DNA from: Parabacteroides distasonis
GTDB lineage: Bacteria; Bacteroidota; Bacteroidia; Bacteroidales; Tannerellaceae
Length of the DNA: 64,000 bases
Direction: 5' to 3'
Assembly (NCBI GenBank): GCA_021531775.1
Contig: JAFBIU010000002.1
Coordinates: 62,001 to 126,000, forward strand
Of this stretch, positions 55,676 through 64,000 are shown in pieces. The notes below the pieces were generated by a model. The model searched no databases. It was not told where the DNA came from and saw only the letters and a program-made list of their open reading frames with translations. The first letter of the stretch is position 1. Each line of letters opens with the position of its first letter. A program made the position numbers and the translations under genes.

Positions 55676-57208
55676 TTACCATTTGTAGTTAAAACCAAAA
55701 CTCAACAACTCGTTAATCTGGAAATAATTCCAATCGTCCGACCGTTGTGCCGCATCATCGTAACGAACATTCAACGAAATGGTCGTTGAGAAGAAACGAC
55801 TGATGGCCATGGTCAAACGGTTCTCGAACTCACCCAGCATCCGCTCGTAACTGGTAAAATAATAGAAACGGGAATACCAGCTGACATTCCGATTGAACTG
55901 AAAGTTGAGTGTTGCATTGACAGTCGAACCGAATTTGCTATAGGTATGTTTATAATCGCCCGTAGCCGGATCCTTTTCAAAACCGTGACGTCCCCAGTTG
56001 ATATCGTCCTTCACACTATACATATATGTATAGGAAACCGGAGCAATATTGGCTTGTAACGTCACCTTCTTGTGTTTCTTGCCAGCAAAAGCCTTGTTCA
56101 AATCGTACTTCATACCGATACCGGCATTGATACTGAACGGTGACATGAAAGAGGCAATCTTATTGTTGGTATTCTCGGCATAATTGCTGAAGATCTGTGT
56201 CTGGAAGGTAAAGTCAAACGTATAATACCATTTGCTATAGGCCTTGAAACCAAAGTTACTATGTAAACGCAACACGTCATCACCGATCTTATAGTTTCGC
56301 AACGTATCTTTGGGAGCCGTATAGGCATTGGTTTTCCATTCCAATTCATTTTTCACCTGCACCTTATCCTTTTCATAATTATAGACGAAATACTGACGAT
56401 TGTTCAAATTCAACGTACTCGTACCTCCTTTGTGCCAGTTGGCAGAGATAAAATTTTGGGCAAACTGAACACTGCTTTCAAAATGGGAAGTCCAGTAACG
56501 GCGCTCCGGAATAAACTTTTCCGGTGTCACATCATCAAAATTGGCATCATTTTCCACTTTGATGGGTACATCTTCATGGATACTCTTCTGAATCTCCTCC
56601 AACTTGATCGTTTCTCCCGGCAGGTCACGGAACGAATAGCGGAAAGCCGTAGGCTGTGTCTCTTCCACATACGACAAGGCGAAATCATCCAACTCTTCTT
56701 GTCTTTTCAGGTCAACAAACAGCGTCTCAGGCACAGCCAATTTATCGTAAGCCGAATGGGTTTTCAGGGTATCCGGATTATAGAAAGTCAAATCTTTCGG
56801 CAACCGTTCGCCCTTAAACAACAGGGGCAAAAAGAGCCGGCTCACCAGCACCGTATCCCGAAATGTCATGTAACTCGGTATGAGGGTCGATTCATCCCGT
56901 CGCCAGGTAGTCCAATACAACGCCTCCTCCGAGAGCTTGAACTCCTCCTCTCCAAACAATTCCTTCAAGCGTTCCGTCAACTCGAGAGGAGCCGAAAACG
57001 AAGTATTCAATTGTTCCAAACGGGTCCGTACATCCGGAATCTTCTCCAAATCAGACGGACTCAATTCCAACAACGGTATGGTATCCTGCATCTCTTCAAC
57101 AGGAGGCTGCTGGACAATCGGAGTAGTCAAGATCGTATGAGTCTGAGCCTGCGACGGTACAATCACAGACAGGACGAACAGTAAATAAAAACCAAACTTC
57201 TTCATCAT
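55676..57208 (-). CDS. DUF3078 outer-membrane protein
   Basis: This 510-residue protein has a signal peptide ending at PSQAQ (about 22), then an acidic linker rich in Pro, Glu and Leu (to about 200), then a beta-barrel region. FISANWHKGGTSTLNLNNRQYFVYNYE near 265 is typical of DUF3078; strands alternate and the end FGFNYKW has the terminal aromatic of an outer-membrane barrel. The function is unknown. A TACTTTTG box at the complement of 57245-57252 lies 37 bases before the start. Confidence 0.8.
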   Translation of the reverse strand: MMKKFGFYLLFVLSVIVPSQAQTHTILTTPIVQQPPVEEMQDTIPLLELSPSDLEKIPDVRTRLEQLNTSFSAPLELTERLKELFGEEEFKLSEEALYWTTWRRDESTLIPSYMTFRDTVLVSRLFLPLLFKGERLPKDLTFYNPDTLKTHSAYDKLAVPETLFVDLKRQEELDDFALSYVEETQPTAFRYSFRDLPGETIKLEEIQKSIHEDVPIKVENDANFDDVTPEKFIPERRYWTSHFESSVQFAQNFISANWHKGGTSTLNLNNRQYFVYNYEKDKVQVKNELEWKTNAYTAPKDTLRNYKIGDDVLRLHSNFGFKAYSKWYYTFDFTFQTQIFSNYAENTNNKIASFMSPFSINAGIGMKYDLNKAFAGKKHKKVTLQANIAPVSYTYMYSVKDDINWGRHGFEKDPATGDYKHTYSKFGSTVNATLNFQFNRNVSWYSRFYYFTSYERMLGEFENRLTMAISRFFSTTISLNVRYDDAAQRSDDWNYFQINELLSFGFNYKW

Positions 57209-57325
57209 TTCATTCTCGCTATTTTATTCTCATTGTTCTGCCCGCAAAAGTAGTCATTATCTCCCTAATTAGAAAATTCTCGGTGATTTTTCAACCATCC
57301 ACTCTTTCTATTCGAGGAAAATGTC

Positions 57326-57333
57326 TAACTTTG
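57326..57333 (+). promoter_or_regulatory. -7 box of pyrG-yidC
   Basis: TAACTTTG, 53 bases before the GTG start at 57387. A T-rich stretch stands at the -33 distance without a clear TTG. Confidence 0.6.
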
Positions 57334-57374
57334 CCGTTTTGAAATCGACAACATATCGACAAGAAGATAACTAA

Positions 57375-58994
<1,620 letters not shown>

Positions 58995-59004
58995 GAAGGA
59001 ATAA

Positions 59005-60900
59005 ATGGATAAAAACACAATCACGGGTTTCGTGCTCATCGGAATCGTATTGCTGGCATTCAGTTGGATCAATCGGCCTACACCCGAACAAATCGAAGCG
59101 CAACGTCGGTATCAAGATTCGATTGCTCATATCGAACAGGTACAACAGCAGGAATGGCAAGCTTCACAGTTGGAGACAACCAATGATCTGCAGGCGCTGC
59201 AAGGATTACCCGATTCGGTACGTGAAGCACGTCTGCAGGCAAGCTATGGCTCTTTCTCAACAGCCATGACAGGTACAGAAGGTTATACAACCCTGGAGAA
59301 TGATCGTGTGGAGATTCGCATCAGTAACCGAGGTGGACGTGTATGTTATGCCCGTTTGAAAGAGTACGACACGCACGATGGACAACCTTTAGTGCTCTTC
59401 GAGGACAAGGAATCCCAACTTGATTTCACCTTGGTAACAGCCAACAATCAAGCGATACACACCAGCGATCTCTATTTTTCACCGGTGAAGGGGAATGACC
59501 CCAACCAAGTGATCATGCGGCTTTCAGTCGGTCACGGCCAGTTGGATTTCATCTACACCTTGCAACCGGATGACTACATGTTGCAATTCACGTTGCAGGG
59601 ATCGGGTATGAATGGTATTCTTTCCCCCACTACCCAGGCTTTGGACATGAACTGGGAACAGGACATTCGTCAGCAAGAGAAGGGACGATCCTTCGAGAAC
59701 CGTTATGTAGCCCTCTACTATAAAATCATGGGTGATGACGTAGAGAATCTGGCAGAAACCAGCCATGCAAACAAACAAGTGGAGGAACGTTTGAAATGGA
59801 TCGGTTACAAAGACATGTTCTTCTCGACCGTGTTGATCAGTAAAGCGGGCTTTGACAAGGTGTCGTTGGATTCGAAAGTGTATGCTTCCGGTACGACCAT
59901 CAAGCATTTCAAATCGACAGCTTCTGTTCCTTTTGATTTGCAAGGTAAACAAGCTACTGAGTTGCAATACTATTTCGGTCCGAACAAATTTGCTTCGCTG
60001 AAAGCGTATGATGAAGGCTTATCGGACGAAGAGCGATTGGATTTAGCGAAACTGGTTCCATTAGGCTGGGGTATTTTCCGCTGGGTAAACCAATACTTTG
60101 TCATACCGCTGTTTGATTTCTTAGGCAAGTTTATTTCAAGTTACGGTTTGTTGATTTTCATCTTGACCCTTATTGTCAAGACGATTCTCTTCCCATTGAC
60201 CCGTAAATCCTATTTATCATCGGCCAAGATGCGTGTATTGCGTCCGCAAGTAGAAGAAATCAATGCCAAATATCCGGGTAATGATCAGGCTATGGAACGT
60301 CAGCGTGCCACGATGGAACTCTATTCCCGTGTAGGAGCCAGTCCAATGAGTGGTTGCTTGCCGATGTTGTTACAGATGCCGGTATTGATTGCCTTGTTCA
60401 TGTTTTTCCCATCGGCTATCGAGTTGCGTCATCAGAGTTTCTTATGGGCTCACGACCTCTCTACCTACGATGCCGTCATCAGTTGGGAGACCAACATTCC
60501 ATTGGTGAGCACCTATTTTGGCAATCACATCAGTCTCTTCTGTCTTTTGATGACCATCACCAATATTTTCTATACAAAATATAACATGGAAATGACCAAT
60601 ACCGGACAACAACAGATGCCGGGTATGCAGGTGATGATGTACATGATGCCGTTGATGTTCTTGGTATTCTTCAACCAATATGCATCTGGTTTGACCTATT
60701 ATTATTTCATCTCTACGTTGATCACGATCGTCCAGACCCTGATCTTCCGTTACACTGTGGATGAAGAAAAATTATTGGCCAAGTTGGAGGCAAACAAACG
60801 GAAACCAGTCAAGCGATCTGGATTCCTGAAACGATTGGAAGAAATCCAAAAGGCGCAAGAGGCACAATTGGAGCGTCAGAAACAACAGCGGAAGCACTAA
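59005..60900 (+). CDS. yidC: Membrane protein insertase YidC
   Basis: This 631-residue protein has an N-terminal membrane helix, a large periplasmic beta-sandwich domain (about 60-355) and a C-terminal core of five helices with KSYLSSAKMRVLRP, the amphipathic EINAKYP region, and MSGCLPMLLQMPVLIALF. It inserts membrane proteins with or without SecYEG. Basic C-tail. It is followed by a strong terminator. Confidence 0.97.
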   Translation: MDKNTITGFVLIGIVLLAFSWINRPTPEQIEAQRRYQDSIAHIEQVQQQEWQASQLETTNDLQALQGLPDSVREARLQASYGSFSTAMTGTEGYTTLENDRVEIRISNRGGRVCYARLKEYDTHDGQPLVLFEDKESQLDFTLVTANNQAIHTSDLYFSPVKGNDPNQVIMRLSVGHGQLDFIYTLQPDDYMLQFTLQGSGMNGILSPTTQALDMNWEQDIRQQEKGRSFENRYVALYYKIMGDDVENLAETSHANKQVEERLKWIGYKDMFFSTVLISKAGFDKVSLDSKVYASGTTIKHFKSTASVPFDLQGKQATELQYYFGPNKFASLKAYDEGLSDEERLDLAKLVPLGWGIFRWVNQYFVIPLFDFLGKFISSYGLLIFILTLIVKTILFPLTRKSYLSSAKMRVLRPQVEEINAKYPGNDQAMERQRATMELYSRVGASPMSGCLPMLLQMPVLIALFMFFPSAIELRHQSFLWAHDLSTYDAVISWETNIPLVSTYFGNHISLFCLLMTITNIFYTKYNMEMTNTGQQQMPGMQVMMYMMPLMFLVFFNQYASGLTYYYFISTLITIVQTLIFRYTVDEEKLLAKLEANKRKPVKRSGFLKRLEEIQKAQEAQLERQKQQRKH

Positions 60901-60920
60901 AAAAGTGACGCAAGGAAAAG

Positions 60921-60960
60921 AAGCTGTCAAGTCCATCACATGACTTGACAGCTTTTTTTA
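60921..60960 (+). terminator. Terminator of pyrG-yidC
   Basis: A perfect 13-base stem (AAGCTGTCAAGTC with GACTTGACAGCTT, eight-base loop) is followed by seven T. Confidence 0.92.
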
Positions 60961-61061
60961 TATCATATTTCAATTGGAACAAAAGCTTTTCGATACAGAC
61001 ATTACGAGATCCATATCTTTTTTGTACATTAGCGGTCGGAAACTAAAAAAATCAAGATTCG

Positions 61062-61736
61062 ATGAAACAGATGATTATTTTGTGGATGATGGGGATCCTG
61101 CTTAGTTGGGTTCCACAAGCGTGGGGACAGGAGACGGAGACGTTGGTCCAGATCGATACCGACATGGGAAAGATCAAAGTCAAGTTGTACAATGATACAC
61201 CATTGCACCGCGACAATTTCATCAAATTAGTGAAAGATAATTTCTACGATGGACTGCTGTTCCACCGGGTCATCAAGCAATTCATGATCCAAGGGGGAGC
61301 CGCCTCATCTAAGACGGCTGCGATGGATGAAGCGATCACAGATGGAGATTCTGCCTACACCATTCCGGCAGAGATCCACTATCCTCAACACTTCCACAGA
61401 CGGGGAACGTTGTGTGCAGCCCGTCAACCCGATGAGTACAATCCAGACAAAGCCTCATCCTGCTCACAATTCTACATTGTCACAGGAAAGTTCTTCACAG
61501 CGATGGAACTGGACAAACAAGAAAAAGAGGGCAAGCATGCGCCCTTCACACCTGAAGAGCGTGAAGCCTATATGTTGGAAGGGGGTGCCCCCCATTTGGA
61601 TGGTGCCTACACCATCTTTGGAGAGGTCGTGCAGGGTATGAAAGTCGTTGATAAGATCCAATTCGTGGAGACCAACGAGAATGACCGACCACTGAAGAAC
61701 ATCAAAATAAGATCAATGAAAATCGTTGAAAAATAA
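61062..61736 (+). CDS. Secreted cyclophilin, first of a tandem pair
   Basis: This 224-residue protein has a signal peptide ending near AWGQ (about 22). Core motifs: DNFYDGLLFHRVIKQFMIQGG, RRGTLCAARQPD, SQFYIVTGK and HLDGAYTIFGEVVQGM. The 20-residue insert EKEGKHAPFTPEEREAYML is short compared with its neighbour at 61753. It assists folding in the periplasm. The second gene starts 16 bases after its stop. Confidence 0.93.
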   Translation: MKQMIILWMMGILLSWVPQAWGQETETLVQIDTDMGKIKVKLYNDTPLHRDNFIKLVKDNFYDGLLFHRVIKQFMIQGGAASSKTAAMDEAITDGDSAYTIPAEIHYPQHFHRRGTLCAARQPDEYNPDKASSCSQFYIVTGKFFTAMELDKQEKEGKHAPFTPEEREAYMLEGGAPHLDGAYTIFGEVVQGMKVVDKIQFVETNENDRPLKNIKIRSMKIVEK

Positions 61737-61752
61737 ACTTTAATATAGATCT

Positions 61753-62508
61753 ATGGCAACAGAAACATGTGTGCTCATGCACACGTCTCATGGAGACATC
61801 AAGTTAAAATTGTATGATAAAACACCGAAGCATCGAGACAATTTTCTGGAATTGGTTCGAAAGGGTCAGTATAACGGTTTACTTTTCCACCGGGTCATCC
61901 AAGATTTCATGATTCAGGGAGGTGATGTCACATCAAAAGATGCCCCCTTGAGTAAGTCGTTGGGAGCTGGAGATTTAGGCTATACCATACCGGCCGAGTT
62001 CAACTATCCGGAATACTTCCACAAAAAAGGGGCACTTTGTGCCGCACGTACGGGAGACGAAATCAACCCGCTGCGAGCCTCATCGGCTTCCCAATTCTAT
62101 ATTGTTACAGGTAAAGTCTATTCAGAAAGTGAGCTCAAGCAGATGGAAAAACAGTTGGAGAATCGCTTGAAACAGGATATCTTCAACCGGTTACAGACCG
62201 AAAACAAGCCGAAGATCATGGAGTTGTATCGGAGTGGGCAACGGGATGAGTTAGCGATTTTTCGTGACACCTTGATCGCAAAAACAGAAATGGAAGCAGA
62301 CAAGCGGAAAACAGAAGCAAAAATCCCGGCTACCGTACGCGAAGCATACAAAACTGTGGGTGGCGTGCCCTTTTTGGACAATCAGTACACGGTGTATGGA
62401 GAAGTGATAGAGGGCTTAGAAACGGTAGAGGCCATCCAACAAGCAAAAACCAACAAACAGGATAGACCTATCGAAAATATCGTAATCACATCGGTGGAAA
62501 TACTCTAA
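61753..62508 (+). CDS. Cyclophilin without signal peptide, second of a tandem pair
   Basis: This 251-residue protein starts METVL-like: MATETCVLMHTSHGDIKLKL, with no leader, so it is cytosolic. Core motifs LLFHRVIQDFMIQGG, KKGALCAART, SQFYIVTGK and DNQYTVYGEVIEGLE. It has a charged helical insertion (about 130-200, rich in Lys, Glu and Gln), similar to the one in the secreted cyclophilin at 17931. The OxyR gene begins 27 bases after the stop. Confidence 0.92.
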   Translation: MATETCVLMHTSHGDIKLKLYDKTPKHRDNFLELVRKGQYNGLLFHRVIQDFMIQGGDVTSKDAPLSKSLGAGDLGYTIPAEFNYPEYFHKKGALCAARTGDEINPLRASSASQFYIVTGKVYSESELKQMEKQLENRLKQDIFNRLQTENKPKIMELYRSGQRDELAIFRDTLIAKTEMEADKRKTEAKIPATVREAYKTVGGVPFLDNQYTVYGEVIEGLETVEAIQQAKTNKQDRPIENIVITSVEIL

Positions 62509-62535
62509 TTTCCACCGATCAACAAACCATCTGCG

Positions 62536-63462
62536 ATGAACATTCAACAATTAGAATATCTACTAGCCATTGATAAGTTTCGCCATTTTGCACGAGCAGC
62601 CGAACAGTGTCGCGTCACGCAACCGACCTTGAGCATGATGCTCCAGAAAATGGAAGAGGAATTGGGTACCAAATTGATTGATCGAACGGCCCAACCGATT
62701 CGTCCAACTGCTATTGGCCAAAAAGTGATCGAACAGGCCAGAGTTGTTCTCTATCAACTATCACTCATCAAAGAGTTGGTACAAGAAGAGGAGGAGACAC
62801 TGAAAGGGACATTTCGATTGGCGATTCTTCCCACCATCGCCCCCTACCTGCTTCCCCGTTTTTTCCAATCATTTGTCGAAGCCTATCCCTCGCTGGATAT
62901 TCGTATCTTGGAAATGAAGACAACGCCCAGCTTGAAAGCATTGCAACAAGGAGAAGTGGATGCTGCTATCATTGCCAATGCACCTTCAGAAAACAACCTG
63001 CAGAGTGACCGATTGTTTTATGAAGAGTTCTTCGGTTATGTGGCACGTACCGAACCCATCTTCGCCAAGCCACTCATTCGCACGGCCGACATCAACGACG
63101 AACGACTCTGGCTGTTAGATGAAGGACACTGTTTTCGTGACCAATTGATTCGTTTTTGCCAAATGGAAAAGGTGAAACTCAGACAAGCGGCCTATCGATT
63201 AGGCAGTCTGGAAACCTTTATGCACATGGTCGAAAGCGGGAATGGAATCACGTTTATTCCCCAATTGGCCACCTTACAACTCAACCAAGAGCAACAGGAA
63301 CTGATTCGTCCCTTTGCGATTCCCAAGCCGACAAGAGAGGTCCATTTCGTTACTCGAAAAGATTTCGTGCGTTTCCGCATTGCCGAAACCCTTGTCCAAT
63401 CGATACGGAAAGCAGTACCCGCCTCCATGCTCAATCTGCAAGTGGGACAAAAAGTGGTCTAA
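62536..63462 (+). CDS. oxyR: LysR-type peroxide sensor OxyR
   Basis: This 308-residue protein has an N-terminal winged helix (MNIQQLEYLLAIDKFRHFARAAEQCRVTQPTLS) and a periplasmic-binding-protein-like sensor. The two redox residues are Cys199 (GHCFRDQ) and Cys208 (IRFC), the same numbers as in E. coli OxyR, so a disulfide switch is likely. It would induce catalase, alkyl hydroperoxide reductase and Dps under peroxide. Its own promoter is not clear; the gap after the cyclophilin gene is 27 bases, so read-through is possible. Confidence 0.93.
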   Translation: MNIQQLEYLLAIDKFRHFARAAEQCRVTQPTLSMMLQKMEEELGTKLIDRTAQPIRPTAIGQKVIEQARVVLYQLSLIKELVQEEEETLKGTFRLAILPTIAPYLLPRFFQSFVEAYPSLDIRILEMKTTPSLKALQQGEVDAAIIANAPSENNLQSDRLFYEEFFGYVARTEPIFAKPLIRTADINDERLWLLDEGHCFRDQLIRFCQMEKVKLRQAAYRLGSLETFMHMVESGNGITFIPQLATLQLNQEQQELIRPFAIPKPTREVHFVTRKDFVRFRIAETLVQSIRKAVPASMLNLQVGQKVV

Positions 63463-63504
63463 AGATGCAAATTGGGATTTTTGCAAAAAAAAAGTCGTCT
63501 CAAG

Positions 63505-63534
63505 TTGTCAGTTTTCAAAAAATCGTTACATTTG
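63505..63534 (+). promoter_or_regulatory. Promoter of the pheA leader transcript
   Basis: TTG at 63505-63507, 19 bases, TACATTTG at 63527-63534. Transcription should begin near 63540, about 23 bases before the leader peptide ATG. Confidence 0.8.
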
Positions 63535-63562
63535 CAGCGTATTTAAAGACAGTAACAAGAAA

Positions 63563-63637
63563 ATGAAACGATTTAGCTTTACATATTACTTTTATTACTT
63601 TTACTTTAGCAAAGTGAAGGCAGGGGTTTGTATGTAA
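63563..63637 (+). CDS. Phe/Tyr-rich attenuator leader peptide upstream of pheA
   Basis: This 24-codon ORF, ATG to TAA, reads MKRFSFTYYFYYFYFSKV then KAGVCM. Codons 4-15 contain five Phe and five Tyr. No Shine-Dalgarno site is seen, which is normal in Bacteroidota. It lies just after a strong promoter and just before a terminator hairpin and prephenate dehydratase, as expected of a ribosome-stalling leader that senses charged tRNA-Phe and tRNA-Tyr. Confidence 0.88.
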   Translation: MKRFSFTYYFYYFYFSKVKAGVCM

Positions 63638-63710
63638 AGCATTGATGAATGGAATGGATGATTCAAGCCAATATATAAAGTCCTGCCGATGTCGGTAGGA
63701 CTTTTTTTTT
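63619..63710 (+). promoter_or_regulatory. Antiterminator / terminator switch of pheA
   Basis: Terminator: AAGTCCTGCCGA (63678-63689) pairs with TCGGTAGGACTT (63692-63703), followed by a run of T to 63710. Antiterminator: GGCAGGG at 63619-63625, within the end of the leader-peptide frame, can pair with TCCTGCC at 63681-63687 and so disrupt the terminator. A ribosome stalled on the aromatic codons would leave GGCAGGG free; one that finishes would cover it and let the terminator form. Confidence 0.8.
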
Positions 63711-63754
63711 GACCCAAACCAATCCTTCATCAGAAGACAAAATACAAGAAGAAG

Positions 63755-64000
63755 ATGAAAAAGAAAGTAGCTATTCAAGGTATTGCAGGTTCATATCACG
63801 ACATTGCCGCTCATAACTATTTTGAGGGGGAAGAAGTGGAAACATTGCCATGCGACACGTTTCGAGATGTCATCAACACCATCAAGAAAGATCCTTCCAT
63901 CTTAGGATTGATGGCAATCGAAAACACGATTGCTGGTAGTCTGCTGCAAAATCACGAGTTGATTCGCGAAAGTGGATTCAGCATCATCGGAGAATACAAA
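63755..64000 (+). CDS. pheA: Prephenate dehydratase, N-terminal part (cut by window end)
   Basis: The frame from ATG 63755 is open to the last base (82 codons): KKKVAIQGIAGSYHDIAA, then LPCDTFRDVINTIKKD and GLMAIENTIAGSLLQN. These are the substrate-site motifs of prephenate dehydratase. The enzyme turns prephenate into phenylpyruvate for phenylalanine. The start has no chorismate mutase domain in front. It is controlled by the leader at 63563. Whether the operon continues with tyrosine or aromatic genes is outside the window. Confidence 0.92.
   Translation, partial: MKKKVAIQGIAGSYHDIAAHNYFEGEEVETLPCDTFRDVINTIKKDPSILGLMAIENTIAGSLLQNHELIRESGFSIIGEYK

Overview
This window looks like a chromosome segment of a gut-type Bacteroidales bacterium (Bacteroidota). 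Parabacteroides or a close relative is my best guess, but nothing here settles the genus. The evidence is: repeated Bacteroidota promoters of the form TTG, 19-20 bases, TAnnTTTG; many genes without a Shine-Dalgarno site; an Rnf operon headed by an RseC-like gene; a GH92 mannosidase; a TonB receptor with a carboxypeptidase-like N-domain; a malic enzyme fused to a phosphotransacetylase-like domain; and an inositol-phosphate synthase locus of the type known from gut Bacteroides. I see no rRNA, tRNA, CRISPR array or insertion sequence.

Layout. (1) 1-6170 (+): a type I Zorya anti-phage operon, zorA (5' end outside the window), zorB, zorC and zorD. It is visibly more AT-rich than its flank and ends at a strong bidirectional terminator. 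(2) 6262-14810 (-): a tightly packed set starting with inositol-3-phosphate synthase, then a nucleotidyltransferase, an ATP-grasp enzyme, a CDP-alcohol phosphatidyltransferase, a HAD phosphatase, a small lipoprotein, a DPP IV-type peptidase and a DUF5009 membrane acyltransferase. The first five look like a pathway for an inositol phospholipid or a soluble inositol phosphodiester. (3) 14900-25000: an outer-membrane protein, a two-RCK-domain transporter, a secreted cyclophilin, an FAD oxidoreductase, radA, a secreted isoaspartyl peptidase and a GH92 lipoprotein. (4) 25089-28977 (+): thiamine genes thiD, a ThiE-like paralog, thiE and thiC. (5) 29021-38608: a patatin, a TonB receptor with a His-rich small protein upstream, malic enzyme, a thioredoxin-like protein, cytidine deaminase, a short ComEC and rpe. 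(6) 38700-42754 (-): an ECF sigma factor with an unlisted 56-residue gene behind it, a FadL-like porin and a Trp/Tyr-rich secreted protein. (7) 42842-49004: a NikR-like regulator lacking half its nickel ligands, an SDR/old-yellow-enzyme pair, a response regulator, an AraC regulator, a DUF308 protein and an M64 peptidase. (8) 49033-55562 (-): the rseC-rnfBCDGEA-galE operon. (9) 55676-64000: a DUF3078 protein, pyrG-yidC, two tandem cyclophilins, oxyR, and pheA (cut by the window end).

The most striking regulatory element is at 63505-63755. A promoter is followed by a 24-codon leader peptide with 10 Phe/Tyr codons among codons 4-15, then a mutually exclusive antiterminator/terminator pair, then prephenate dehydratase. 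This is a complete ribosome-mediated attenuator. Other points worth a second look are the ATP-grasp enzyme in the inositol locus, the 56-residue protein behind the sigma factor, a triple 12-base repeat upstream of cdd, and the altered metal site of the NikR-like protein. No gene-free stretch exceeds 300 bases. The longest, 63463-63754, holds the attenuator; 36072-36284 and 39541-39742 are described below.
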